Of a stretch of 64,000 nucleotides of DNA, positions 11,873 to 24,059 are shown one piece after another (position 1 is the first letter of the stretch; the number at the start of each line of letters is the position of its first letter). A program made the position numbers and the translations under genes. This stretch comes from Paragonimus skrjabini miyazakii. Lineage: Eukaryota > Platyhelminthes > Trematoda > Plagiorchiida > Troglotrematidae. The notes under the pieces are model-generated. The model searched no databases and was not told where the DNA came from. It was given only the letters and a program-made list of their open reading frames with translations. Where the stretch lies: the NCBI GenBank assembly GCA_014338405.1, contig JTDE01000107.1, forward strand, positions 312,312-376,311, written 5' to 3'.

Positions 11873-12142
11873 CTTTTCAGGATGCAACGGGTCTAACCAA
11901 GCAACTCGAAACACCGCCTTTACTTCTTCGGCCACCCGGATGCGTGCTCCGGTGTTGGAAGCCAAATAGATTCGCGGGATACCCAACCGTCGAGCCAAAT
12001 GACTCGCGCGGTGGAAACTCAGATCTTCGGCAGGACCGAACGATCCAGCCATGTGAGTGGCGTCGTTTGCAATGACAATGATGGCTCGTCCGGTTGGCGT
12101 ATCCGGGGTGCGAAGCACCATGTGCCACATGACCATACCGAT
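11873..12142 (-). CDS. ACC: Acetyl-CoA carboxylase exon 19 (carboxyltransferase domain, N-terminal half)
   Basis: 90 codons, phase 0 to 0, acceptor CTCTAG, donor GTAGGC. Reads IGMVMWHMVLRTPDTPTGRA, IIVIANDATHMAGSFGPAED and LGIPRIYLASNTGARIRVAE, corresponding to human [40 protein letters not shown] and [20 protein letters not shown]. It forms the core of the first crotonase-fold half of CT. One striking change is GARIR in place of the otherwise conserved GARIG. Ends VAWLDPLHPEK. Confidence 0.95.
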
Positions 12143-12659
12143 CTAGAGAGACGGGGGGTGGGAGGGAGAAAAGGGTTTTGTGCCATACATTGTGTACATT
12201 GGGCTAACATCTGATAATGTGAACGCGCCTGACAGATTGTGACCATTCGTAAAGGGCATGGGGAATTTTACGCTAGCTCCAATTTGATTCATGTACCGCA
12301 CAGAAGAAAAAACCGCTGAGTGTTACAGGATAGCATGTAACAGACAAATTACAAATGATGGACAGTTCGTACCACTTTATATGCATCTGTGGAGGATGGA
12401 CTGGATTTCTACAAATGGCTATACTACGGATGAAAGTTTAAATGTACATAATGGATTCAGATCCATCAGCTTATTCTCGTTCAGAGCACCTTGTGCATTC
12501 TATTCTACCACCGCTAAGCAGTGTTGTGTTCAACGGCAATAACAATGAACACTTTTAGCTTTTGCATAGCCTTGGCGTTCGGTCATCCATGTGACAATAA
12601 TATTAAGCGAAATCAATGTAACCGCCTTAGCGGTAGTTTCGTTCACATCCATAATTGAT

Positions 12660-12890
12660 TCAGGTGCTTCCTAGAGTGCAATCCCCTCCCATCTTTGATT
12701 TTTGCGTTAAGTGGCATCCATGCCAGATCCTGACAACACTAAGTGGTGTAACATAAACTCTAGGCTTTTTACTGATGAGTAGTAGGGGATTTTGATTTTC
12801 ATATGGATTGAACATCACCCACAATTGATTGCAGCTGTCGCATTCCCATAGACTTTCCAGTCGGCCCTTTCGAAAAGAAGCACTAGACAC
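12660..12890 (-). repeat. SINE body fragment (minus orientation), copy 2
   Basis: Read on the minus strand, this starts TCTAGTGCTTCTTTTCGAAA and GGGCCGACTGGAAAGTCTAT, then GCGACAGCTGCAATCAATTG, the same body order as the copy at 5.1 kb. The tRNA-like head is absent, so it is 5' truncated. It extends further 3' than copy 1, through an AAATCCCCTA segment that is also seen in the inverted-repeat arms at 46 kb. Confidence 0.7.
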
Positions 12891-13212
12891 ACAAGGCCAC
12901 GTATGCACTAAACACTGACAAACTGTACAACCCAATACGGAAGCAGTCGAGGTGACCGACGGACCGAACTTACAACAGTGTAGTTAGCACTAAGCTAACG
13001 CAACCTTGGATTTGGTCGCACTTTCTTGTGTTGGTACTAACTTAACTCGAATTTTGCACAAATCGAATGTCCCTGTTTCTTATCGAGCGTGAAACCTTTT
13101 AAAACCCCAAGTAAACAATGATCTGCAAAGATAGAATGTTTAAGTTTGGCTTAGTTTAAGCCGATCGCGTGCCGTAGGCTTGACCAGCTGAAGGCACATA
13201 TGACAAGTACAC

Positions 13213-13626
13213 CAGTTGGGAAACAGATGAGGAACGAGAGGCAGCAGTGATGTCAGGTCCAGCTAAGAGGAATAGATTGTGACAGTCATCCGGATTTACC
13301 GAATTAGATCCAGGATTTCGGAAAACTGGACGCAATTTCCCCTCCTCATCCAAGGCCAGTTCGGTGCATGAAAGAACCACATTTTCGTCTATGTCCCCAC
13401 TATTCGGACTGTCCATGACTGCCTCCAGATCGATAGGCATGCGGCTGCTCGGAATTTTTTCAGCCTTAAGCAAGTCGGGTGAAGTGATATTGCAATCATC
13501 AACCGAGCCTGTTGAATGCAGAATACCAGCCGTCTTATCTGGATTGTAGACACTCCATAGGGCCAACAGGGCTTGTGTGATCAGTTTCGGGTAGTCGTAT
13601 ACATAGGTTGTATTGAATTTCCGGGC
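13213..13626 (-). CDS. ACC: Acetyl-CoA carboxylase exon 18 (start of carboxyltransferase domain)
   Basis: Begins ARKFNTTYVYDYPKLITQAL and LALWSVY, matching human [20 protein letters not shown] and IKLWESM, and later has SCTELALDEEGKLRPVFRNP, matching TELVLDDQGQLVHMNRLP. Between and after these blocks are polar insertions absent from human ACC1: roughly 45 residues (GILHSTGSVDD to GDIDENVV) and about 30 residues after FRNPG. The start is secure (CACTACAG). The 3' end is inferred: of several GT candidates only CTG|GTGTAC and TAT|GTGCCT give phase 0, required by exon 19. I chose the first, so the end could shift by 18 bases. Confidence 0.85.
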
Positions 13627-16600
13627 CTGTAGTGAACAAAAATATTAAACAATATCCCTTAATTAGTTCAACCAAACAACTACCTGACCTAAAGGTAAAT
13701 AACGTCATAGGAAGTACCTAGATTTTGTAAATAACGTCAAAAAGAAATAACCATCACAAAGAGACTGGCAAAACGTACAGAAAGAGAATAAAAAATCTGA
13801 TGGTGGACGCAGTGATGGCTAAATACGAACGTCACGTAACGGTGGGTGAGATCAGCTTGCAAAAAAATCAGGATGCGGAGACAAACTGACCCAACATAGG
13901 TCAACCAACAATCGTGAATACAGAGAACAGGCCACTGGATACGACTGTAGAGGACCTATGCAACAGAAGAAACACCTATGCGACAAGACTATAATAAAGT
14001 ATGAATTTTGTAGCTTGCACGTAACCGGCATCCAGCGGTGGGTACACGACCTAGAAAAACAGAAGTAAAATGGGGGTATTCGGTTGTTTGTCCAGTTTAG
14101 TAAAGTGAACACCTAAACCGTCGACCCGAGTAGCCAATTGCGGGGCCATTAACAACAATAAAAATCAACAATAAACACAAAATTAGGGGAAAAAACAGCC
14201 GCTGCACAGTCCGTTTGAATTTGGAAGACTGCGTTAATCCGGCGAAAAGGTGCTGAATCGTTTCATCGTTACGGAAATCACAATAGGCGGACGTACTATA
14301 CGTAATATTCTTAAGTGATTGAATGAAACTCGAACGCTACCGTACAGTTTATCGTCTTGTTCAGCCGCAGATGCTTCAGTAGGCCGTGTGAGCGTGCTCA
14401 CAGGACGGAATAAGATGAGCGCAGTGCATGTCTCCAACACACGCGCTCTGAGCGTGCTGATCGACAAAAATAGCCTAGAAAACAAGTTGTCATGCACACT
14501 AGCATTCACTCTGACAAACAGGCAGTTCGAGTAGTCGATTGACAGAACCAGCACCAACAACCGTCGGGAACTACCAGTCGAGATATTGAAGCTAATGGTT
14601 TAGCAAAAACTATAGAGTGGTACTAGCATACTGGTCTAAAATGCCTACTGGGTATGTCTACCTAAGACAACGAGGGAGATTCAGGTAGAAATAGTGCAAA
14701 GTGCACCAGCTCAAGTCATTCTAGTAACTGAAAAATGTCTACAGTCAACAATTAAAAAGTTCACCTTGCTAAAAACGGACTAACACTTTCAGCGATTCCT
14801 TGTTGCATATGAAGGGAATGGTACTGAAAGATAGCGGTGGTCAGAAAAATGATTTTGTCGATGAATGTCATTGACAGATAGGTGTCACTTGACACTGCTC
14901 TTGGGTGTCTGAATGACTGCCTAGTGGGCGCGAAAGCTACAATGTTTGAATGGAATGCATTTGTGCATACACCCTTTAAAATACTAGGGGAAGTACAATC
15001 GAATGCAACCCGTCAAATATCGAACAGCCTATTACAACTCTGAACAACTCGCATCCCTTGACGGTCTACAGTTAAAACTATGGTCTGCGTTGTCTGTCCG
15101 TCATATAGTCAATGCGTACGGCATAAGATTGTAACAATGAGGCAGAGTACCGTATCAAGTTAGCTCAAAAATAATGAGTTAAAAACGCAACATCTAGTCC
15201 ATTCGTTGATATAAGCAGTAGAAAGTGGAATTAGCAATTAATTTAGTTGTGACAGTCCGAATCGGCAAAACTCTTGGTCTATGTCTGATTCGTCGAACAG
15301 TAGAACAGAGAGCATTAGCAGCGTGGTGAATTATCTAAATCCGCATTCTCTTTTATCACCAAAATCCTCATTAGTATCGCAACATGTAAAGCCATGACTA
15401 TCTATCGGTGGCTGATATTCCAGAGCCAATCGAAGACCTCTTAAAAGTATTCAATGGATTGCATGTCAATATTACAATTGAAATGCGGATGTAACGACAT
15501 TCTTCTAGTGTTGTACATCGACATTACCCGAAGAATCGACGGTTCAGTGTAATATTCTGTTTACTACAAGTGCAACTGGAATGATCAACACTTGCATCTA
15601 AACACATTCGCAATAATGGTGTCCAGTAGGACCAGAAAGAATTGTATTCAAGACATGATTAAGAGTGAACTCTAAGTAGATAATCTGGTTCTTTTGGATA
15701 ATGGGTATCCATAATCACTAACCGCAAAGACTCTGAAACAAGAACTCGGGCAAACTGTGACGATAGTGCTACGGCTGACTGTTACAAAACTGCTCTACAA
15801 AGAAGATGATATCAGTACGCCGTAACAGAGACGACTGAAGGCCTTTGTACTACGGACATGCGATACCGCAAATGTGTTAACCCATCAAATTCCCATTTCA
15901 TCTCTAAAACCTCAGATTCTTTCGTTCGTCACGTGGTTCACACAAAACGAGTTGTACCGAAGAGGGACAGCTTACAAACACTGGCATGCCAATTGGGTCG
16001 AATTGGATGACAATGTTTACACATCACTATAACAACACTTTAACGAAGCCAGGGTGTGTTCGGGATGGGTTACACTGTCCGGCTTCATCATTATTCGTGT
16101 TCTGGGTTGTTCCACGGTCGACGGCATACGGCCGTTAACAGAACTATTCGAAAGCCTGGCGAGCAGGTCTGAGCTGTCAGCCTACCTGCATATGGCCGGA
16201 GAGTACATATGTAAACATTCACGAATTCGACGACCGTGTACACATTTTTTCAATGAAAGGTGACGGTTATTCAGTCTCAACATGGGCCGTTAGTCGGACT
16301 CTTTGACTCAAATGGCCAATCCACTGATTGTCGAGGACTTACCACGAGAGTGCGTACTCTCAATATAGTCAGTTCAGAATGGTCAGCTGTTTGAAGATGA
16401 TAATTTAATGACTGACGAAGAAAGTGCAGTAGTGGAGGGTACGTCGTCCCACAGCAAAAACAGCTTTTCAGAGTGAGTACATAGTTGCTGTGTGGTGTTT
16501 CAATTTCTTAATCGTGATGGAGTTAAGGATATAGTGTCCAATCGGAAGGTGAGGTAATGGACATGGCAGACCCATGTTATTTGAAAAATGACTGGCATTC

Positions 16601-17515
16601 GACAAAGGCCACCTAAGCCATAGATGTGAAGAAATGTATGCAGGTGTGTTAAAGTACGGCCTGTTGACAACGTAAGTTCTGCTCTAGTGTTTTTTAGTTC
16701 AGGGCAAGCTACTGCAAGCTCGATGACCCCGAACATCCGTATTTCCCAACAGTGTCAAATGGGCATGCATGAAAACTGTCGGTTGAGCGATGAAAACTAC
16801 CCTATCCACTTTATGCTCAAAAATGTAGATTGTGTTCACAAACTAGGTCAGGGATTCCCTGATCCACCAGTTTGCGCTTGCAGACTTAACTGTAACTGTT
16901 GATGAACAATGGGAAGGGACTTTAATCACGCAATGAAACGATAAATTAAATTAACCGTCCAGCGATATAGTACCGTTCACTCTTGATAATCAATCAGTAT
17001 CCGATTTAGGAGATACAGATTTAAGGGCACCGACGTAAAAAAAAAGAGGCATGTCACTTAACCAGTACGCTGTGCTGTGCATAACAAATCAGCCTTATAA
17101 GAAAGTGTAGGCAAACTGAAATGGCAAAAAATAAAGTAGCCGTTTACATGAGATTCGACAGATCGCCCATTAACTCCGTTAATCATAGGTTGTCTTTTGA
17201 AAACCACCGGCAACTGAACTCAACTAACACGTTTCATTATAACTTAAACGGTTGAACATCGACAAGTGTCACTAATGAGTGCTACGGCAAATATCGAAAA
17301 ATACGAGAGGAGTACCAAAATTAATGGCAGCCCTCAACGTCAAACAGACTGAAAATCAGTAGTGAAGATTAGAAACGTGTGCATGAATTGTGCGTAGACA
17401 TGTCAGTTGTACAAAACGGTGTCTAAGTTTGCTGTTGTTTATTTCTACAAATCTAACAATACAAAATTTGTAGGCCAAGCGTATTTGTAGTCTACAAAAT
17501 TATAGAATAACTAAC
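13627..17515. other. Intron E17-E18; no gene seen
   Basis: About 3.9 kb. No ACC-like exon or transposon protein was recognised on either strand; the open frames are short and motif-free. It is dense in stop codons in all frames between about 14.6 and 16.0 kb, which fits old neutral sequence. Confidence 0.55.
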
Positions 17516-17752
17516 CTGGAAGCGCTTCAACTGGAGATAGTCCTTCTTCTCATGTGGCAGCAGTGCAGGTAGTCCGTGCAAAGGACCTCTGGGAGGTCCA
17601 AGAGACCACAAAAGAATTTCACCGTTAGTTGGATGCAGAACTTCCCGGTAAACATCCATGCCCAACGCAAAACCTTGTTCATCATTAAGAGTTACACGAA
17701 TGGGTACTGGCGGCTCAGATGGTTGAAATCGAATGCGCAACTTCAGTTCAGC
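17516..17752 (-). CDS. ACC: Acetyl-CoA carboxylase exon 17 (end of central domain)
   Basis: 79 codons, phase 0 to 0, acceptor TTCTTAG, donor GTTAGT. Reads AELKLRIRFQPSEPPVPIRV, TLNDEQGFALGMDVYREVLH and GPLHGLPALLPHEKKDYLQL then KRFQ. Human equivalents are [40 protein letters not shown] and [20 protein letters not shown] then KRFQ. This is the junction between the central domain and the CT domain. The plus-strand frame over the same bases is a shadow. Confidence 0.95.
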
Positions 17753-17875
17753 CTAAGAAGGAACAATGAAATTGAAATCAGGAATTCACAGACAGTTCGA
17801 CTTGTAATTTTTGAAGATGGACAGATGCACGAGCAGAGATATGCAATCACCATACGTGCGTACAAACATACCAAC

Positions 17876-18184
17876 CTGCGTCACACGAAGTCGGATAAAA
17901 CGGCGAGCATAGCGCAACACGGTTTTGCGGATGGTACTTTTCAGGTGATTCAAGTCTTCCAGAAGGAGAATCGGTGCGAAATTGAGGAAGATGTGGTTGC
18001 CCATTGTCTGGGCAGCATCAGGATGTGTGTGTGCCAGTTCCAGTGCATCCATTGCCTCGAGTAACGTGCGTTCTGCTTCAGACTGGAGGAATTCGAAGGA
18101 AGCTTCCGTGGACAAAAGGTCCGCGTGTCGTATGATACAACGCACGAAAAATCGATAATCAACAGCAGCTTTTCCGACAGGTAA
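17876..18184 (-). CDS. ACC: Acetyl-CoA carboxylase exon 16 (central domain)
   Basis: 103 codons, phase 0 to 0, acceptor CTTCAG, donor GTTGGT. Reads LPVGKAAVDYRFFVRCIIRH, ADLLSTEASFEFLQSEAERT, LLEAMDALELA and NHIFLNFAPILLLED, matching human [40 protein letters not shown] and CNHIFLNFVPTVIMD. It ends RRFIRLRVTQ (human SRLWKLRVLQ). Conservation is high in the YRFFVR block. The long minus-strand frame continuing upstream of the acceptor is not ACC-like, so the splice site defines the start. Confidence 0.95.
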
Positions 18185-19261
18185 CTGAAGTGTATAAATT
18201 AAAAGGAAACAGTCCAATGAAGGCCTGCACGCAGAGAAAAGAGGATCATACAGGCAAGCTGAACACCAATCAACGGTGGTTGGAACAATACAATTCCGTA
18301 AAACGTTTGCAATTGAAAGTCTGCATAAAGCAGTCTCTAGTTTGAACTCAGGTTGTCTCGAATGACCTAATGTATAAGTTTTGGAAAATTGAGAGTGCCC
18401 AACCCGCACATGACCTGCACTGGGTACCGCCGTCTTAACAAATAGTTTAGAAAGCTTGTTTGATGAGTTAATAGTTTTGTTTTATCTATAAAATCCATAG
18501 GCAAACCAGACAGGATGATAGTAATTAGGGTATTGGCAATTCACGATATAAGCATGGCCATTTGCGATTAACCGAAGACACATGTATTTTCAATGGTTTC
18601 ACTCTGTTGAGTTGTACACACAATACTGCTACTTGAATGTTCATAACACTGCGCTAATGCCTATTTCTTTAGTAATAATAAATACAATAACATTTAACCT
18701 GTCACAAAAAAGTGAAGCATAAACATAAAATGTTTTATCTATTGCAACAGATATAAACTGATCTCGTTCAAACAGGGCCCGATCTGAAACGCATAAGTGA
18801 AAGAGCGTTCAAACACACCGCATCTGTCTTCACACATTGACCAGTAGGAGTTTCACCAATTTCTACTTCGTTACCTTCTCACACACCCGAAACAGCTGGC
18901 TGTCAACTCGATCGAACACAGGACCGTTTGATAGCCTGGCGTCACGTGGGCGGCTATTTGTCAGGGCATTGGCGGACATCAATGCTGCTCAAAATTGTGA
19001 CTGATCTTGACCTGCTTCTGACGAGCACTTCATCGTCACATCATAGACTAAATGTAAGTGATTAAGCTGAATTCAAGAAAAAACGGCACTCTCAATTAGT
19101 ATCACTCGCTCAAACGCAGTTATACACCTCGACGATCAATGAAGCCCTTAAAGCGCCAGGCTGGGTTTTTAATCAATTGAACAACGCATCTAAACGTCGA
19201 CGGATGGCATGTGGGACTCACGCATCACGTGCTCTCCGCGTTGACACGTTCATTTTCTTGG

Positions 19262-19505
19262 CTACTGATATCCACTTTCATATGTAGCTCAGTTGTTTGT
19301 TTGCAAGGTGCAGGTACATTGACGATGAATGCTTGAGTACACATGTAAATATTTTTACTAGTTAGGTCCCCTCTTTTCTCCTTCTGTTAATTTTTCTACC
19401 TGATCAAGCCCAGCTTTCTTATTCATGGTTGTATGGCAGTTAAGCGTAAATCGGAACCACTGATTTATTGCTGTTTATGATGACAATGATGATATCGACA
19501 TCCAC
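19262..19505 (+). mobile_element. 5'-truncated RTE-family non-LTR retrotransposon 3' tail, copy 1
   Basis: Aligns by eye with the 3' untranslated tail of the RTE element ending at 41.70 kb. Shared blocks include GTTTGTTTGCAAGGTGCAGG, TAGTTAGGTCC, GTTGTATGGCAGTTAAGC, CCACTGAT, TATTG and a terminal run of GATGAT-type triplets. Only the tail is present, as expected of target-primed insertions that abort early. The 5' boundary was set where similarity starts (near 19262). Confidence 0.8.
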
Positions 19506-19918
19506 ACAGGGAAGCTCTCACTCCGCTCACGGAGAGAACGTGTAGCCGGTCTGAAAACGCTATGGTAAATGAACAATCTCATTGTTTGTTTGTGTGTGTT
19601 ATATCTTGGTGGCCCGTCACCTCTTCTTTTTCCAGCTTTGTTGGTGTACTGCAATGCTGAAGATTTTGTTTGGTTTTCAGTCCATGTTTGAAAATTTTCT
19701 CTTCCTCTAACTCTACACAGAAGATATTGACATATAACTTTATGTTTACTTTCCTTTTGCCATCTATCGCCAATACCGCTCCATCTATTCTTCTGTTTTC
19801 CAGAGAAAATGGTTTTATTTACACATTAATCCAAAATTTGCCTAGCCGGTAAAGGCCAGCTGGGCCATAAAGGTATCTACAGACAAGCCTACCGGCCCTA
19901 TTATTTCCGGTTTACACG

Positions 19919-20010
19919 GGATATGGGTGTAGCCACAAGTGGTTCGGCGCAAGCCACCTGCAGTGATAATTGTGTGTAAACGACCTTTGACATCGGTCAC
20001 CATGAAGTAA
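19919..20010 (+). repeat. Dispersed repeat, copy A (partner at 26869-26960)
   Basis: The core CAAGTGGT, two variable bases, GGCGCAAGCCACCTGCAGTGAT differs at few positions from the segment right of the assembly gap at 26.87 kb, and both are followed by ATCGGTCAC- or TTCGGTCAC-type sequence about 40 bases on. Class unknown; possibly the tail of the zinc-finger non-LTR element. Confidence 0.6.
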
Positions 20011-20633
20011 ACGTGAACAGACACTGCCGACAGCGTATGCAGTGTTACATTTTTCTTTTCACTAACTTTGCTCGACTGTGCTGTGTAAACGCGAATACTG
20101 CAGTATGTACCAGATGATACGCACTGAAAACAGCCTAGGGGATAAATCGGGTTGTCTGTTGTTCTTTAATTCAGTCCACAAATGTGATGTGTTGTTTTTG
20201 CTTACCAAAGGCTTATGAGCAGTATGATCAAAAAGTGAAAATGAAGACTGGACTATGTTTCTCCTCAGTACAATGAGTGATGAACCGAGTCATATGCATA
20301 AGTATATAGTTGACTACTCTCGAATCTACTGCAGGTCACGATGTTAGTCCCAGGCAGAAGGAAACCACAATAAGCATATCAAGTTGTACAACTTCTGACG
20401 GAACAGGACTGCATATGAACAAAACGGTTGAGATGGTGGCAGTGTTAACATTTGAAGGTTCGAGGCCAAATTAACTTCAGATAATTTATGCAACAGCGTT
20501 ACTTGTGGACCAGTTAGATATAGGTACAGTAGTACCATCCGCCTCACCGTAAAAAAGGGTCTCAAAAAAGGAACAAAAAACAGCTAGGGTTTGAACGGAC
20601 AGTCAGATGATAACTAATCCTGTCTAAACTCAC

Positions 20634-20813
20634 TTTGCTTTTTGCCAAATATAAATGCATTCGTCGATTCAGAGTAGGTAAATGTTCCAATTTGTAATTA
20701 CGCATTCTGTTCAATTCTAGCTGAAAAGCCAAAGCCGGCTCCAAGTGCCGGTAGACAAGATCCTCGCAATAATTGTCGCGTGCTCGAAACGTGTAGCATT
20801 TGGGAAATTCGCG
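20634..20813 (-). CDS. ACC: Acetyl-CoA carboxylase exon 15 (central domain)
   Basis: 60 codons. Starts REFPKCYTFRARDNYCEDLV after TGCAG and continues [20 protein letters not shown] and MHLYLAKSK, with donor GTGAGT. Human: [40 protein letters not shown] and MHLYLGAAK. An in-frame stop about 60 bases upstream of the acceptor, with no ACC-like residues before CGC, supports the start. Between this exon and exon 14 about 15 residues of the human protein are unaccounted for (see findings). Confidence 0.93.
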
Positions 20814-23405
20814 CTGCATGCATGTAGGCATGAAAGCAGAACAAAGTTAATGGGGAAAAAAATGACAATAGGCTGTCTGTAGCATATTGCGCTTACATGA
20901 GACTTAATTACGCCGCTCATCGGAACTAAACTGAAATCAAAATGAGGGAAGTTGACGTGCGTCGGTTAAATTAACTAACGAGGAAAGAAAAGCTTCACAA
21001 TTCGGAATATTAGCAAATGAAAATGTTGAACTGCAGAGGCAGTAGTTCCAGAAACGAAAGCAGTTATGGGGCTAATGGCATATGCGATGGAACACAGTTA
21101 GCATAAAGTGTTGGTGCCGTTGGGACGTTAATTCGAACACCACTATGCACTCAACAATTTCTTAAAGGTCTTGTTAGGCTTATATTTTGTCCGATCCTTG
21201 GTACACATGGGCCAATGTGTCATAATTACTGCGAAGCCAATGTTACCGTGGGCGTTGATTTTAGCATGGGCCTACCAGGCATTAGCCGACGATGTGTCGC
21301 TGACTCGTTATTGCAGGCGATCTAATGTGTGTCTTGGTTGATGAACTGTCGCATTAGACGTAACAGGAAGTCTGGCTGACTGGTGGTCGCCTACTGTTTG
21401 TCGACCAGAGTAAGAATCGGACGTATGCTTACGAAGATCTGCGAAATAGAAACATCCTTATGTTTCGTTAACGGTGTACACTGGGGGTGTGAGCACTGCA
21501 TATTTAAAAAGGAAGGTACCGTGCACATGACGCAGGCAAGCGTGAGGAGGCTGCGAGAAACACTTAACCTGAACCGTCCGATATTCAATCTCTGTTCTTA
21601 AGATGGGCAAAAACAAATCAAACTGCAATTCTGTTCGGTTTTCAAGAGATAAGCTCGTCCTCTGCTGTGTATAGTGAGAAACAGGTTGAAATAAATATTC
21701 CACTAAGAGACCATTTGTAAACACGTACCAAATCAGCTTTAAATATGCGAAAACTAGTGTGTTCGTCACGCAGTTGACTACGTCATGTAACGTTATGCAA
21801 CCTGAGTGATTCTCCTGTGCCAAAAGGTCATCTTGCCTGCACAACTCATTGTTCAAGATCACTGTGCAAACTAAGGCTTCTATCTTATCACATTAAACAG
21901 GTCAGAGGGGTGATGCCAGAAGAATGACAGCTCAGCCCATAGGGTATGATATTGAACTAGCGAACGCGCATGAGTTCTCAAGCGGTGGGATACAAATTCG
22001 CGAATACGCAACAGAATCGTGATCGCAGCTGCAATATTGCTTCTTTCTGAAAAGTAAAAAAGAGTGAAAAATAAACCCTCAAAACAACATCTCTATCATT
22101 CAACGGTTGACCTTGGAGACCAATATGTTACCCGGTATGTACGAAAAACTCTTAACACATTTCAGATGCCTCGACTGGAATGTGCATCACGTCATCAAGA
22201 CGCACAACGATAAGACTGAGGCGATCCAACTTCCAACTGTATTCAAGACTGTAGGTTATTCTACGCATTCGGGTAACACTAACTCTTCATTTTGTACTAC
22301 GGTTGCCAGAACGTCGGCTGAAAAACAAAAACACGTGCTGCTTTAACAAATCTACTTCTGCATAATCAAAAACACCCTTAATTGTCGCTGAAAAGCAGCA
22401 TGCACAATGCTTGTGTGGTATACGTTTTGCACCATTGTACAGAAACGTGGTGCGCTTTTGACTAATTCGACAGACTTGCAGTACTTAACCAATCTTTCCT
22501 ACTGTCTGTTGAATCGCATCAAGTAAGCAACGCATAAGTTCTTGAGTGAATATTCAAAAACACTTCGCAAGTGCGGTAAATTAGCAACACTATAGAAGTG
22601 TGATGGTTTGACGACATACACCCTGTACCAGTTGGGCGTTTGTTACACCCGGACTTATCCAACCACATCATCCACAGTTGAATGAAACCACGAGGTGATC
22701 CAACAATGATGTGATGGCGTCTTCGATCACGAAACATTTAATCGCAACAAGTCATGTGACTGACGCAGCAACTTCGTTTATGGTCCTGTTACGCAATCGT
22801 AACGTTTTTTGAGGTGTTGTTTATCCAGCGTTATGCACCGGCCCTCTGTTGGCAAAAAGTGTTGACGCAACAAATTTCGTCACCGTGGCAGTGAAACCGT
22901 TAACCCCACACCGATGACACCCATGTGACGTCCGTTCATTTCATTGTTTTGTTGTCATGCCCTAAAACTATATGACTGCATGTTTTGACTAATCGAGTGA
23001 TGAGAACAAACGAAGTGCTTTCATCAAGCAATATATGTTTTCTTGCCGTCTTGATGAATTGGATAAGGGGAACTCGATTTAAATGATGTGACCACTAACT
23101 GCGAAGGAGATGTTGCGTCAATTGCGATTATTCACCATGTTACTAATGAGTAGCATGACTATATTATTAAATATGAGGCGATCCGGTTGTGTAAAGCCTC
23201 AGATTTCACTGGTAAATTTACTTAGGCTTATTTCATCCAGTCTCGCCTCTTTTATCTGGGCAACATTTTCCTTTAGAATACTTCTTGATACCGTTCCGAT
23301 GCATGACAATATCATTTGGTCAAACTCTCAGTCGTTAATACCACAGAAAGAAAACGCATTCCATGTGTATTCATAAATCACTGCTGAATCAAAATTACAA
23401 CTCAC
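20814..23405. other. Intron(s) E14-E15; possible missing micro-exon
   Basis: About 2.6 kb. Nothing recognisable on either strand. A 45-base exon encoding the segment between GIRRITFIIVKT and REFPKCY would be expected by comparison with human ACC1; I looked for a DRRF-like codon string flanked by AG and GT and did not find a convincing one. Confidence 0.5.
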
Positions 23406-23678
23406 CGTTTTCACAATGATGAATGTGATGCGCCTTATTCCCACAGAACGCAAACGTTCCGCGTGCGCGCTACAGAAAGCTTCCAACTGAACCACATCGT
23501 CTCCTTCATTCAAAGCGTTTGATACACGCCTCGTGCCCGACTTTAGACTTGCGTCTGACTCATGGGTAAGCCCAGGAGGTTGCATAATCTCCGACGATAT
23601 CTCACTGATGTCACTCCATCCATCAGAGTGCCTCAGGGCGATATTCAAAATATGAATTGGCTCTTCTTCAGGACTGGT
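23406..23678 (-). CDS. ACC: Acetyl-CoA carboxylase exon 14 (central domain)
   Basis: 91 codons, phase 0 to 0, acceptor ATTTACAG, donor GTGAGT. Starts TSPEEEPIHILNIALRHSDG, equivalent to human DEPIHILNVAIKTDCD, and ends VGIRRITFIIVKT, equivalent to HGIRRLTFLVAQK. Between them lies a stretch rich in Ser, Glu and Asp (SDISEISSEIMQPP, SDASLKSGTRRVSNA) about 35-40 residues longer than in human. GTRRVS fits a basophilic kinase site pattern, but use of the site is only a guess. Confidence 0.93.
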
Positions 23679-24059
23679 CTGTAAATATGGATAGGAATGA
23701 AACATTCATAGTAAATTTTCGATTCTAGAATTCCGCAATGCAAAACCTGATAGTGGAAAGTGCTGACTGCGTTTAGCCCTTTTCAAAACGGGTTGATTGA
23801 GTAGGTTGTATGAATGTAAAAGCTGTAATGGAATGAGTGGTGAGCAACTTATATCAAAAAATTCTCCCGCTACTCTTCAGTTAATAAAAATTCACAACAG
23901 TAGCAACAGCAGTAGAATAGATGGTCTTAGCAAATCAGACGATATTTAAAAATTCGACAGACATCTTCTACCTTAGGATTCAACTCGTCGGTTGGATCCA
24001 CTTATTTTGTAAGAAAATCACTAACTCCTTAATGTATACACAAAAAGTGGTCACCGGCA

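Larger units (their letters stand above)
18185..20633. other. Intron E15-E16 with RTE tail and dispersed repeat
   Basis: Holds the 5'-truncated RTE 3' tail (19262-19505) and a copy of the repeat shared with 26.87 kb (19919-20010). No protein-coding remnant beyond these was recognised. Confidence 0.65.

Noticed and set aside
17576..18064. 162-codon plus-strand open frame
   Set aside because: Shadow of ACC exons 16 and 17 and the intron between them.
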